Under the pieces are notes generated by a model. That model made no database searches. It was not told the origin of the DNA and saw only the letters and a program-made list of their open reading frames with translations. Of a stretch of DNA of 64,000 bases, positions 45,501-48,344 are shown piece after piece. Origin of the DNA: Delphinapterus leucas. Its lineage: Eukaryota; Chordata; Mammalia; Artiodactyla; Monodontidae. The first letter of the stretch is position 1. Every line of letters starts with the position of its first letter. Position numbers and translations under genes: made by a program. The DNA lies in assembly GCF_002288925.2 (NCBI RefSeq), contig NW_022098021.1, forward strand, positions 5,396,138-5,460,137, given 5' to 3'.

Positions 45501-45863
45501 CGGGGCGGCCGCGGCCCCGGCCCCGGGCAGCGCTTCGGCGAGGCCGCCTGCGGGGTCGGGGTCGCCGGTGGGTACCGCGGCCCGAGTCGGAGCGGCGACG
45601 CGAGAGGAGGGGGAGGAGGACGCGGGGTGGGCCAGGCCGGGGCCGCGGGCGGGTTCTGGGCGATCCTGGAGGGCGCGAAAGAGGGGAGGGGCGCGGGAGC
45701 GAGGGAAGGAGCGGGGCGGGGAGGCGCGCGGCGGCGGGGACGGAGGAGGCGCGCGCCCGCTCCCCGCGCGGGGTGGGGGCCGGGGGCCGCGGGGGCTCGA
45801 GCGGGCGAGCGGGGCCTTACCGAGCAGCGGCAGCCGGCCGCCGAGGCGCGCCAACGCCGGCAT
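3288..45863 (-). CDS. FLT3: FLT3 receptor tyrosine kinase, exons 1-9 (5' part of gene)
   Basis: FLT3 is the class III receptor tyrosine kinase of early blood progenitors and dendritic-cell precursors. It binds FLT3 ligand at the cell surface and signals through a split cytoplasmic kinase. Nine exons, joined in order on the minus strand, give one frame of 1205 nt, residues 1 to about 402, closely matching the human protein as I recall it. The product begins [14 protein letters not shown], followed by a hydrophobic signal stretch (VVFSAMIF), Ig domain 1 (about 79-161), domain 2 (167-244), domain 3 (245-345, the ligand-binding domain) and most of domain 4 (from 348). Disulphide cysteines C272 and C330 of domain 3 are present. 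Exon lengths equal the recalled human ones, all introns are GT-AG, and no stop or frameshift occurs. Exon 10 onward, including the membrane span and kinase, is not in the window; in human a large intron 9 also separates exons 9 and 10. Identity is very secure; integrity of the whole gene cannot be judged. Confidence 0.97.
4287..4311 (+). repeat. (GGAAA)n microsatellite in intron 8
   Basis: Four to five GGAAA units. The preceding 4090-4260 (TGCTTAATAAGGGTC, CCTGTCCTTAGGAAACTT) resembles a worn LINE2/MIR-type repeat; the rest of intron 8 (3457-4468) is unassigned. Confidence 0.75.
4469..4622 (-). CDS. FLT3: FLT3 exon 8 (Ig-like domain 3, second half)
   Basis: 154 nt, residues 295-346 (first base of 346). 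Acceptor AAATCTAG, donor GTAATG at 4468. It reads [20 protein letters not shown], then [20 protein letters not shown] and [11 protein letters not shown]. It contains sequons N306-R-T and N323-D-T and C330 in the canonical DxGxYxC Ig motif (DTGYYTC). Intron 7, between exons 7 and 8, is only 96 bp (4623-4718), as in the compact human arrangement. Confidence 0.97.
4719..4858 (-). CDS. FLT3: FLT3 exon 7 (Ig-like domain 3, ligand-binding)
   Basis: 140 nt, residues 248-294. Acceptor TTCTAG, donor GTGAGA at 4718. It reads [20 protein letters not shown], then [15 protein letters not shown] and [13 protein letters not shown]272 and the W of the C strand are in place. Domain 3 is the principal FLT3-ligand contact domain in the known structure. 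Only a few substitutions (L257P, T283S) relative to recalled human sequence, as expected for a constrained binding domain. Confidence 0.97.
5184..5311 (-). CDS. FLT3: FLT3 exon 6 (Ig-like domain 2, second part)
   Basis: 128 nt, residues 205-248. Acceptor AATTGCAG with a good branch-point candidate TACTGAC at 5331-5337; donor GTAAGA at 5183. It reads [20 protein letters not shown], then [16 protein letters not shown] and TKLFTI. It carries the paired cysteines 231/232 and C241. Compared with human, the lysine-rich VVKKEEKV segment has become VITKEASV. An L1 tail begins immediately upstream of the branch-point region (5341). Confidence 0.96.
5312..5340 (-). promoter_or_regulatory. FLT3: exon 6 splice acceptor region with branch-point motif
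   Basis: On the minus strand, TACTGAC (5337-5331) lies with its A 21 nt from the exon, followed by ATTTATTTTTTAATTGCAG. This is a near-ideal mammalian branch point and a short pyrimidine tract. The unique sequence upstream of it is only a few bases long, because L1-derived sequence starts at 5341. Confidence 0.7.
5341..5595 (+). mobile_element. L1 3' end with 5' inversion, abutting exon 6 acceptor region
   Basis: 5341-5435 is L1 3' sequence in reverse orientation (complement of CAGAATGAAGTAGGTCAGAA); from about 5440 the same L1 region continues forward (GTGGGATAGGGAGGGTGGGA to GAAGCAATTACACTCCAGTA). Inverted-then-direct order is the signature of twin priming during L1 insertion. It ends 29 bp from exon 6. 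Confidence 0.8.
5596..6221. other. intron 5 sequence, unassigned
   Basis: A purine-rich stretch (5805-5890) is the only notable composition feature. No exon, ORF or repeat recognised. Confidence 0.45.
6222..6475. repeat. ancient interspersed repeat, family uncertain
   Basis: Sequence around CCCATATTCCTACCACCAAG and GATAACAACGGTTACTATTT resembles a common old mammalian repeat. A related copy appears at 57230-57610. I cannot name the family. Confidence 0.4.
6590..6800 (-). mobile_element. MIR SINE
   Basis: Reverse-strand MIR: CCAGGCACTGTTCTATGTGC, then AACTTGCCCAAGGCCACACA and GGGTTCAAACCCAGGCAG. The core and tRNA-derived part are both recognisable; old and diverged. Confidence 0.85.
7112..7250 (+). 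mobile_element. cetacean CHR SINE with internal deletion, intron 5
   Basis: Head GGCTTCCCTGGTGGCGCAGT joins directly from GGTCCGG to the distal AGCCTGTGCTCCGCAACGGG, skipping the middle of the long form. A 19-bp exact TSD (7093-7111 and 7251-7269, sharing AGCCAACGTTTCCTG) shows a recent insertion, 121 bp from exon 5. Confidence 0.95.
7372..7501 (-). CDS. FLT3: FLT3 exon 5 (Ig-like domain 2, first part)
   Basis: 130 nt, residues 162-205 (split codons at both ends). Acceptor CTTTAG, donor GTATGA at 7371. It reads [19 protein letters not shown], then [20 protein letters not shown], then SQSD. Cysteines 184 and 199 of domain 2 are present. Differences from recalled human sequence include V189I, I193T, L198F, D200N and GE to SD at 203-204. 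A cetacean SINE lies 121 bp downstream of the donor, in intron 5. Confidence 0.96.
7502..8280. other. intron 4 sequence, unassigned
   Basis: AT-rich with a C-rich pyrimidine tract at 8005-8050 (CCTCTCCCCTCGCCCCTTCT). Nothing else recognised. Confidence 0.45.
8281..9115 (-). mobile_element. L1 (old L1M type) 3' part, reverse
   Basis: Reverse-strand L1 ORF2/3' region: CATTTGGGTTGTTTCCTGTA, TAAAATGGTATCTCACTGTG and TTTGCATGTCTCCGTTA are diverged versions of widespread L1 ORF2 sequence. No open frame remains. Confidence 0.75.
9116..9783. other. intron 4 sequence, unassigned
   Basis: No exon or clear repeat. Pyrimidine-rich around 9285-9360. Confidence 0.4.
9787..9817 (+). repeat. (AG)n microsatellite
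   Basis: About 15 AG units after an A run, intron 4. Likely polymorphic. Confidence 0.95.
9830..10649. other. GC-richer stretch of intron 4, unassigned
   Basis: Moderately GC-rich with several overlapping open frames on both strands (up to 218 codons on the minus strand, 9686-10342). The frames have no recognisable protein content, overlap each other and run into the (AG)n repeat, so I treat them as chance. No repeat family recognised. Confidence 0.45.
10650..10850 (+). mobile_element. hAT-like DNA transposon fragment
   Basis: CACATTTCAAGTGTTCACCA, CCACATGCGGCCAGTGGCTA and CTGTTGGATAGCTCT match the terminal part of the family at 1413-2115 and 60566-61280. Confidence 0.6.
10866..10995 (-). 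mobile_element. MIR SINE fragment
   Basis: CCCCATTTTACAGATCAGAA, CACTGAGGCTCAGAGAGA and GACCTGCCCAAGG: reverse MIR core, 270 bp downstream of exon 4 on the FLT3 strand. Confidence 0.85.
11261..11376 (-). CDS. FLT3: FLT3 exon 4 (end of Ig domain 1)
   Basis: 116 nt, residues 123-162. The acceptor is TTTCAG; the next base A completes R123 (AG|A), so the frame decides between two adjacent AGs. It reads [20 protein letters not shown] and then [10 protein letters not shown], containing the N151-Y-T sequon, and ends FTVSIR. The donor is GTAAGT at 11260. Almost identical to human FLT3 (I154V is the clearest change). The EYLLF segment is the F strand typical of an Ig fold. Confidence 0.97.
11377..13554. 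other. intron 3 sequence, mostly unassigned
   Basis: 12075-12195 (CAGAATCTCAGGCCCCGTCC, CTACTGAATCGACATCTGCG) resembles a MER-type hAT fragment. The remaining sequence shows no exon or repeat that I recognise. Confidence 0.45.
13555..13880 (-). mobile_element. old L1 fragment, reverse
   Basis: GAGCAATTTTAGGTTTATGG, AAGTACAGAGAGATCCTGCA, TAACATCTTGCATAGGTGTG and ACTAAAGTCCACAGTTTACA are hallmarks of an old L1M segment on the reverse strand. Confidence 0.7.
14021..14223 (-). CDS. FLT3: FLT3 exon 3 (Ig-like domain 1)
   Basis: 203 nt, residues 56-123 (last codon split). Acceptor ACATAG, donor GTAAGC. It begins [10 protein letters not shown] and contains ITLQVLV, the glycosylation sequon N100-[18 protein letters not shown] and ends FDLQNR. 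It forms most of Ig-like domain 1, with cysteines at 65, 103 and 114. Length and both phases match the human exon. Substitutions cluster in the first 40 residues; the C-terminal half is nearly invariant. Confidence 0.97.
14445..14990 (+). mobile_element. LTR-type repeat (MaLR-like), split by a SINE
   Basis: Starts TGTTATGGGTTGAACTGTG and ends CTTTGTTATGGCAGCC with an AATAAA-containing segment before the end (GAAACAATAAATTTCTGTGG). The same family occurs in reverse at 50535-50990. It fits a solitary LTR of the mammalian ERVL-MaLR group; the exact subfamily is uncertain. No internal retroviral genes are present. Confidence 0.6.
14485..14605 (-). mobile_element. cetacean CHR SINE, short form
   Basis: Reverse short CHR SINE with T tail on the left and head CTGGTTGTCCAATGGTTAGG. 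TSD CCCCCAAATTC at 14474-14484 and 14606-14616. It sits inside the LTR-type repeat. Confidence 0.93.
15028..15162 (+). mobile_element. cetacean CHR SINE, short form
   Basis: GGAACTCCGTGGTGTCCAGT head, B box GGTTCGATCC, A-rich tail. Exact TSD ACATAGGTATA at 15017-15027 and 15163-15173. Confidence 0.94.
15263..15342. mobile_element. 80-bp palindromic mariner-type element
   Basis: TTGGGTTGGCCAAAAAGTTC ... ACTTTGTGGCCAACCCAG flanked by TA. The two halves are inverted repeats over nearly the full length, as in the short mariner deletion derivatives of cetartiodactyls. It could fold into a hairpin when transcribed in intron 2. Confidence 0.85.
15508..15546 (+). repeat. (CA)n microsatellite
   Basis: About 18 CA units in intron 2, preceded by GTGTGTACGCACACG. 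Confidence 0.95.
15640..15948. repeat. probable LINE2 remnant
   Basis: TAAGTGCTAGACCACCTGCT, CTGACCTTGTCCTTGAGTTT and TTGAGCTGGATCTTAAAAGA are typical of diverged LINE2 3' sequence. Confidence 0.5.
15949..16293 (+). mobile_element. cetacean CHR SINE, long form
   Basis: Full head and long CHR body, ending in GCAGCCACAATAAATAG. TSD AAAGTAAAGTCAAACA / AAAGTAAAAACAAACA at 15933-15948 and 16294-16309 (14 of 16). Confidence 0.93.
16404..16524 (+). mobile_element. cetacean CHR SINE, short form
   Basis: GGGAATTCCCTGGCAGTCCA head to GGGCC plus A tail; TSD AAATAATTTTTTTA at 16390-16403 repeated from 16525. Confidence 0.9.
16590..16811 (+). mobile_element. cetacean CHR SINE
   Basis: GGGACTTCCCTGATGGTCCA head, several CAACTAAGA units, (AATA)n tail. 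TSD near AGAAAAATGGGAAA at 16572 and 16812. Confidence 0.92.
17553..17862 (-). mobile_element. cetacean CHR SINE, long form
   Basis: T-rich tail on the left, GGCTGCGTGTGGGCTTTCTC body, head ending CACCAGGGAAGCCC. Exact 14-bp TSD TGAGTATATCTTTT at 17539-17552 and 17863-17876. Confidence 0.95.
17877..18354. other. intron 2 sequence, mostly unassigned
   Basis: The first part (to about 17990) resembles L1-type sequence; the rest shows nothing I recognise. Confidence 0.35.
18355..18602 (+). mobile_element. cetacean CHR SINE
   Basis: GGGACTTCCCTGGTGGTCCA head, medium-length body and (AATA)n tail. TSD AAAAGACACT at 18341-18350 and 18603-18612. Confidence 0.93.
18795..18917 (+). mobile_element. cetacean CHR SINE, short form
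   Basis: GTAATTCCCTGGTGGTCCAG head to CACGGCC plus A tail. Exact 13-bp TSD ATCAGGAGTTTTA at 18782-18794 and 18918-18930. Confidence 0.94.
18931..20039. other. intron 2 sequence before exon 2, unassigned
   Basis: 19205-19690 (TGGAGTCAGAGCCAGATTAT, GGAGCGACGTGCATGTCATT) has the feel of an old LINE2-type repeat but I cannot place it. No exon other than exon 2 is visible. Confidence 0.4.
20040..20161 (-). CDS. FLT3: FLT3 exon 2 (signal peptide core, mature N terminus)
   Basis: 122 nt. Acceptor TTTTACAG at 20162-20169, donor GTAAAG starting at 20039. It encodes residues 15-55: the hydrophobic signal core VVFSAMIF, then [15 protein letters not shown] and an N43-D-S glycosylation sequon. The reading is phase-compatible with exon 1 (one base carried over) and closely follows human FLT3, with changes such as K41R, Y53N and M55L. 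A cetacean SINE with intact TSDs ends about 100 bp upstream of the acceptor, in intron 1. Confidence 0.96.
20258..20610 (+). mobile_element. cetacean CHR SINE, long form, 96 bp from exon 2
   Basis: Complete long CHR SINE. 17-bp TSD AAAATGTAATCGAGGGA / AAAATGTAATCAAGGGA (20241-20257, 20611-20627; one mismatch). In intron 1, antisense to FLT3, close to the exon 2 acceptor. Confidence 0.96.
20840..21283 (+). mobile_element. Tigger1-type deletion derivative
   Basis: GTTTACACTATATTGTAGTC, GCTAACCATCATCTGAGCCT, ATCAAAGATCACTGATCACA, AAAATGGCGCCGACAGACTC and terminal AGGTATGCCT match the ends of Tigger1 (pogo/TcMar). The transposase interior is missing; the join lies at about 21030. The left terminus is blurred. 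Confidence 0.8.
21284..21815 (-). mobile_element. L1 ORF2 C-terminal fragment, reverse
   Basis: TCCACCTGTTGATAGAATTT, AAATAAAGTTGCTATGAACA and GCAATTGTATCCTTTCAGAT are reverse-strand L1 sequence. No open frame. Confidence 0.75.
22004..22440 (+). mobile_element. younger L1 3' end inserted in the old L1
   Basis: GATGTGGATGGACCTAGAGT to AGCAATTATACTCCAATAAA, the cetartiodactyl L1 tail, forward. The flanks GATCTACTCTC / GATCTCTCTTAGC fit a slightly decayed TSD within the older L1 3' UTR. Confidence 0.85.
22495..22918 (+). mobile_element. Tigger-related (pogo) DNA transposon
   Basis: Begins CAGGTAGCCCCCACTTTTTG and ends GATAGTGGGGAAACCTG; inner AAGGTTTCACAGGAATGCTC matches the Tigger3/4-type terminus (in reverse). 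No coding capacity. The right side is followed by TA. Confidence 0.75.
23455..24556 (+). pseudogene. Tigger2 transposase remnant
   Basis: Translated pieces resemble the C-terminal half of pogo/Tigger DDE transposases: [27 protein letters not shown], then [16 protein letters not shown] holding the catalytic DNAPSH motif (near 23655-23685), [27 protein letters not shown] and an acidic tail [17 protein letters not shown] ending at the stop at 24554. Stops and frameshifts break it in several places, and the helix-turn-helix N-terminal half is absent. Dead. Confidence 0.8.
24687..25272. mobile_element. MER1-type hAT element nested in Tigger2
   Basis: CAGTGGTCCCCAACCTTTTT at the left end and TTGAGAACCCCTG at the right, with TCACCGCCTCAGCTCCACCT and GCATTAGATTCTCAGAAGGA inside, match the MER1 group (hAT-Charlie). 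Flanking 8-mers ATGTAGAC and GTGTAGAG agree at 6 of 8, as for a hAT target duplication. Confidence 0.85.
25577..25790 (+). mobile_element. cetacean CHR SINE in Tigger2
   Basis: GGGACTTCCCCGGTGGAGAA head, CAACTAAGGAGCC units, (AATA)n tail. TSD is poorly resolved (ATATATAGGCTA-like). Confidence 0.9.
25934..26051 (-). mobile_element. cetacean CHR SINE, short form, in Tigger2
   Basis: Reverse short SINE: TTGGCTCACCACACGGTTTG ... CACTGGACTGCCAGGGACTT. Flanks TTTCTTTTTCATT / CATCTTTTCATTTT. Confidence 0.88.
26817..26935 (-). mobile_element. cetacean CHR SINE, short form
   Basis: Reverse SINE with T tail. Exact TSD CCTCATTGTGG at 26806-26816 and 26936-26946, inside the old L1. Confidence 0.94.
27697..28113 (-). 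pseudogene. L1 ORF2 reverse transcriptase fragment
   Basis: A 138-codon open stretch keeps RT sequence of L1: [20 protein letters not shown], then [20 protein letters not shown]. The first catalytic aspartate block (DAEKAFD) is present; the downstream FADD block is not in this frame. It is a surviving open segment of a dead element. Confidence 0.85.
28616..28829 (-). mobile_element. cetacean CHR SINE, copy A of a tandem pair
   Basis: Reverse long-form SINE (GCGGTACGCGGGCCTCTCAC ... CCACCAGGGAAGCCC) directly abutting copy B. The shared outer TSD GATGTTGCGTTTTT lies at 28602-28615 and 29050-29063. Confidence 0.93.
28830..29049 (-). mobile_element. cetacean CHR SINE, copy B of a tandem pair
   Basis: Reverse SINE beginning with a T run of about 27 and TGTGGTACGCGGGCCTTTCA, ending CCACCAGGGAAGCCCC. 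No separate TSD between copies A and B. Confidence 0.93.
29852..30050 (-). mobile_element. cetacean CHR SINE, long form
   Basis: GCGGTACACAGGCCTCTCAC ... GCGCCACCAGGGAATCCCTG, reverse. Target duplication not clear. Confidence 0.93.
30865..31971 (+). mobile_element. 5'-truncated younger L1 inserted in L1 5' UTR
   Basis: ORF2 C-terminal part and 3' UTR (AAAATGGGAGAAGACTTAAA, CAACATGGATGGACCTAGAG, CAACTATATACTTCAATAAA). Exact 12-bp TSD AGGCCTCTTTAA at 30853-30864 and 31972-31983. Its frame is still partly open (30845-31075, 31272-31640) but split by a SINE at 31174-31294. Confidence 0.93.
31174..31294 (+). mobile_element. cetacean CHR SINE, short form, in the younger L1
   Basis: GGGAATTCCCTGGTGGTCCA head and A tail; flanks CAAACTAAAAACAGA / CAACTTAAAAATACA form an imperfect TSD. 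Confidence 0.92.
33951..34136 (-). mobile_element. cetacean CHR SINE with internal deletion
   Basis: Reverse SINE; body shortened (CACCATCGTGGGCGAAGGCT). Exact TSD TGTATACACTGT at 33939-33950 and 34137-34148. Confidence 0.94.
34787..34910 (-). mobile_element. cetacean CHR SINE, short form
   Basis: Reverse SINE with T tail; TSD CTTACATG at 34779-34786 and 34911-34918. Confidence 0.93.
35303..35669 (+). mobile_element. cetacean CHR SINE, long form
   Basis: Full head and body with (AATA)-rich tail; exact TSD TAAAATTTATGG at 35291-35302 and 35670-35681. Confidence 0.95.
36741..37940. repeat. mixed L1-derived and unassigned sequence
   Basis: 36780-36970 (GATGAAATAATGGAGAAAAT, AAAACCCAAGTGCATGAATC) looks like forward L1; 37400-37900 (TTTCTATTGCTGTGCCTTCA, CACCAATCTTTTCTTCTGCA) looks like reverse L1 5' sequence. 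36980-37390 is unassigned. Confidence 0.5.
37960..38915 (+). mobile_element. L1 3' part, forward
   Basis: AATAACTTCTGTTCTTCAAA, AAACCACAATGACATGTTGC, GGAATACTACACAGCAATAG and TATACCTCAATAAATCTGAC follow L1M ORF2 end and 3' UTR. Confidence 0.8.
39032..39160 (-). mobile_element. cetacean CHR SINE, short form
   Basis: Reverse SINE; exact TSD AGGACAACTT at 39022-39031 and 39161-39170. Confidence 0.92.
39345..39505 (+). mobile_element. MIR SINE
   Basis: Forward MIR: GATCTGAGTTCCAAGTCCAG, TCAGCAAGTCGTTTAACCTC and CCACTTTCCTCACTTGGTAA. Confidence 0.85.
39880..41115 (+). mobile_element. probable LINE2 remnant, split by a SINE
   Basis: GGCCTGGACTACTGCCAACA, TTTGCCTGGAATGTCCTGAT and CCTGTTGGAGGTCTTGCC are recognisable LINE2-type blocks in forward order. 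Strongly diverged; the family call is uncertain. Confidence 0.45.
40549..40852 (-). mobile_element. cetacean CHR SINE, long form
   Basis: T tail, GGCTGCATTGGGTCTTCGTT body, head CACCAGGGAAGACC. TSD TCACAACTTTT at 40538-40548 and 40853-40863. Confidence 0.94.
41116..43785. other. intron 1, largely repeat-free stretch
   Basis: The longest part of intron 1 without a recent insertion. A LINE2-type 3' end (GCCTAGCACTGAAATAGGTA TTCAATAAA) lies at about 42945-42980. No exon or ORF of note. Low repeat density 2-4 kb from the promoter is compatible with regulatory constraint, but no specific element is identified. Confidence 0.5.
43790..44445 (+). mobile_element. L1 3' part, forward
   Basis: CATACACTGCTAGTGGGAAT, CCACTTTGGAAAACTGTTTG and GGGTTGTACTATTAAGATGT: old L1 ORF2 C-terminal and 3' UTR. 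Confidence 0.75.
44446..45379. other. intron 1 sequence next to CpG island, unassigned
   Basis: No repeat family recognised except short T and G runs. No exon. Confidence 0.45.
45770..45795 (+). other. G-quadruplex-forming motif beside exon 1
   Basis: Four G runs of 4, 5, 5 and 5 separated by loops of 1, 2 and 4 bases, just inside intron 1 (25 bp past the exon 1 donor). The G-rich strand is the FLT3 template strand, so the transcript is C-rich here. It meets the usual G4 pattern; function is not shown. Confidence 0.6.
45821..45863 (-). CDS. FLT3: FLT3 coding exon 1 (start codon, signal peptide start)
   Basis: 43 coding nt from ATG at 45863 to a GTAAGG donor beginning at 45820. It encodes [14 protein letters not shown] plus the first base of V15. 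Human FLT3 reads MPALARDGGQLPLL with the same 43-nt length and phase. It is the n-region of the signal peptide; the hydrophobic core is in exon 2. It lies inside the CpG island. The ATG follows GGAGGCC, a reasonable initiation context with A of ATG preceded by C at -1 and G at -3. Confidence 0.96.
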
Positions 45864-45945
45864 GGCCTCCCGAGCCCGGGGTCCCCAGGCCGCGCCGGCG
45901 CAGCCCTGCGATGCCGCCCTCAGCGGCGCGCCCCGCGCTGCAGGT
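45864..45945 (-). other. FLT3: FLT3 5' UTR and inferred transcription start
   Basis: Read on the minus strand, the 82 nt before the ATG start ACCTGCAGCGCG and end CGGGAGGCC. They closely follow the human FLT3 mRNA leader as I recall it, which is also 82 nt with the same first bases. The start near 45945 is therefore inferred by homology, not by a core-promoter motif. I see no TATA box about 30 bp upstream, which fits a CpG-island promoter. Confidence 0.75.
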
Positions 45946-45971
45946 GGCTCGCTTAAGGATGCGCGTCACCG

Positions 45972-45977
45972 ACCGCA
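45972..45977 (-). promoter_or_regulatory. possible RUNX-type site near FLT3 start
   Basis: TGCGGT on the minus strand about 30 bp upstream of the inferred start site fits the RUNX core TGYGGT. RUNX1 acts in the blood lineages where FLT3 is expressed, which makes it plausible, but a 6-bp match in GC-rich DNA is expected by chance. Confidence 0.25.
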
Positions 45978-46420
45978 AATTCCCTCGGACTGGTGCAAAG
46001 TAGACGGGGGGGAGGATCCCTCTCCCCAGCGGCAGGGGCTGTGCCGGGGCGCCGGTGCCTGGCGCAGCGCTGCGGCCGAGCCCACGTGCCCACCGTGGTC
46101 CGCAGCCCGAGCTCCGCGGCGCCCGGGGCCCCCCGACTGTGGCGGGGGAGACTGGGCGCGGTTCCGCCAGGGAAGTCGCAGGGGCTCCGCGGCTCCGGCT
46201 GGGGAGGAGGCACGGCCAGAGCTGTCTGGCCCCCGGGCGTCCCAGAACCCTCTGGTTCGGGTCCCGGAGCGTGGGGACTCTTCAGGGAGCCATGCAATCG
46301 CGCGCGGGGGGCTTTGAGGCCGCAGGATGGGAGCTACATCCGCGCCACACGCGGACGCCTCTGGCTGGCGCGCAGGCGAGCAGAGGGTCGGGGCCCACGC
46401 CCGGTGGATCCTAACTGCGG

Positions 46421-46945
46421 ACCGATTTTCTTTGTCTCCCCCTCCATCTCCTAGGATGCCCAGGACGCTGTCCACAGCGGCAGCGAGAAAAACAGGCTCG
46501 GTTTCAATGTCAACCAAGGCAATCACGGAGGCTAAAAACCAGCCATAGAAACAAAAGCAGAACACACAGTGCATCCCAGGGGATGTTTTGAATTAACCAT
46601 CCCGTAATTCTTGTTCTTCATCACATAATATTTCAAGTTGAAATTATTTTCATGGCAATAATTTGAAGATTGGAAAGCCATGGATGCCGGCTCTGATTCT
46701 TCCCTTAACCAGCCCTTGACCTTCCCAAGCACTTGTTCCCTCAGAGTCCCAGTTTACTCACCTGTAAGTGAGCACAGTAGATCACATGGTTTATAATGTG
46801 TCTCCAGGTTCTAGGAATTCCATGCTTTTAATTATTTTAATCATGTTCTAATCAAGCGTGATAATTGACTGCACGTTCTCGGCCGTACAATCCTTTTCCT
46901 CAGCTGTAGTCTAGAGTAGGATAATTTTCTCCCCTAGAGCATAAG
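46421..46945. other. FLT3 5' flank, unassigned
   Basis: Unique-looking sequence upstream of the CpG island, with no repeat recognised. Confidence 0.45.
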
Positions 46946-47590
46946 AGAAACTTTAAAAGTGGTGTAGCCACTATGGAAAACAATGTGACAATTTCTCCAA
47001 AAATTAAAAATAGAATTACCATATGATCCAGCAATTGCACTTCTGGGTATATACCCAAAAGAATTGAAAGCAGGTTAATGAAACGATATCTGTACACCCA
47101 TATTCATACCAACAGTTTTCACAATACCCAAAGGGTGGAAGCAACCCAGATGTCCATCCACAGATGAATGGATAAACAAAATCAGCTGAATAGATAAACA
47201 AATATGGTATATACATACAATTGGACTGTTATTTAGCCTTAAAAAGGAAGGAAATTCTGCACATGCTACAACATGGATGAACCTTGAGGACATGTTAAGT
47301 GCAATAAACCAGCCACAAAAACACAAACGCTGTGATTCTACCTATGTAAGTTGCCTAGAGTAGTCAACTTTGTAGAGACGGAAAGAGTGGTTGGGTTGGG
47401 ACTGGGGTCTGGGGAGAGGGGGGATGGAGAGTTGTTGTTTGGTGGGGCCAGAGTTTCAGTTTTGCAAGATGAAGAGGGTTCTGGGGATCGGTTGCAATGT
47501 GCATGTATTTAACACAACTGTACACTTAAAAACGGTCAAGATGGTAAATTTTATGTTACGTGCATTTTTACCTCAATGAAAAGTAAAAAA
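46946..47590 (+). mobile_element. L1 3' part, forward
   Basis: TACCATATGATCCAGCAATT, GGAAGCAACCCAGATGTCCA, GCTACAACATGGATGAACCT and AACACAACTGTACACTTAAA: L1M ORF2 end and 3' UTR. Confidence 0.85.
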
Positions 47591-48045
47591 AAAAAAATTT
47601 TTTTTTAAGCACCTACCTTAGGTTAGACAGAGCTAGAGAAAGAAATGTTGAGTTCAGTGAGACATGAACACATAAAAGCAGTGAGGCAGGCTGGTGATGG
47701 GAAGAAAAGTGGGCTAGCAAGCCTTCCAATTGCCAAGATCTAAGGCATTACCTTTCATTTACAGCTTGATTACTGCTTTCAAAGAAACTAATGATTACAA
47801 GTTTGAAACATATCAGCTTGGGTGGAGCACTGTTCAAGGACACAAAATCAATTCAAAATTTATTGCTGCGTTTCCAAAGAATCTTAGACATAAGGCAGAA
47901 AGCTGTGAGGAGAGGTAGTAAAAGGGGAGAAATAAGAATGGTTTCTATGTACTCTTGATTTTCCCTGGAAATTGGTGGAGAAAAATAATTCTAGAAAGAG
48001 CAAATTTTATGGACTGAAACATTTTGGAGTATGAGGTATAGGCTA
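47591..48045. other. intergenic, unassigned
   Basis: Nothing recognised beyond A and T runs. Confidence 0.4.
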
Positions 48046-48052
48046 ACATTGT

Positions 48053-48333
48053 TTTAAATTTTATTTATTTTATTTTTTAAAAATTTATTTTATTGAAGTA
48101 TAGTTGATTTGTAATGTTGTGTTAATTTCTACTGTACAGCAAAGTGACTCAGTTATACATATATATATATACATTCTTTTTTCATATTCTCTTCCATTAT
48201 GGCTTATCACAAGATAGCGAATATAGTTCCCTGTGCTCTACAGTAGGACCTTGTTTTTCCATTCTATATGTAGTAGTTTGCATCTACTAATCCCAAACTC
48301 CCAACCCATCCCTCCCCCACCCCTCCTCCCCCT
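48053..48333 (-). mobile_element. younger L1 3' end, reverse
   Basis: TTTATTTTATTGAAGTATAG, GCAAAGTGACTCAGTTATAC and GAATATAGTTCCCTGTGCTC, the complement of the cetartiodactyl L1 tail. TSD AGGCTAACATT at 48041-48051 and 48334-48344. Confidence 0.9.
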
Positions 48334-48344
48334 AGGCTAACATT

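Larger units (their letters stand above)
45380..46420. promoter_or_regulatory. FLT3: CpG island spanning the FLT3 promoter and exon 1
   Basis: About 1 kb of very GC-rich, CpG-dense sequence in an otherwise AT-rich, CpG-poor window. It covers exon 1, the inferred start site, about 470 bp of 5' flank and about 440 bp of intron 1. The only interruptions are unique sequence; no SINE or LINE has entered it, although copies are frequent on both sides. Open reading frames of 110-250 codons on both strands here follow from the base composition and are not annotated as genes. Confidence 0.93.

Noticed and set aside
45395..46574. Several open frames of 110-250 codons on both strands in the CpG island
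   Set aside because: They overlap each other in most frames, consist of R/G/A/P-rich low-complexity sequence expected from about 75-80% GC, and the true coding part (exon 1, 43 nt) lies in one of them with a clear splice donor.
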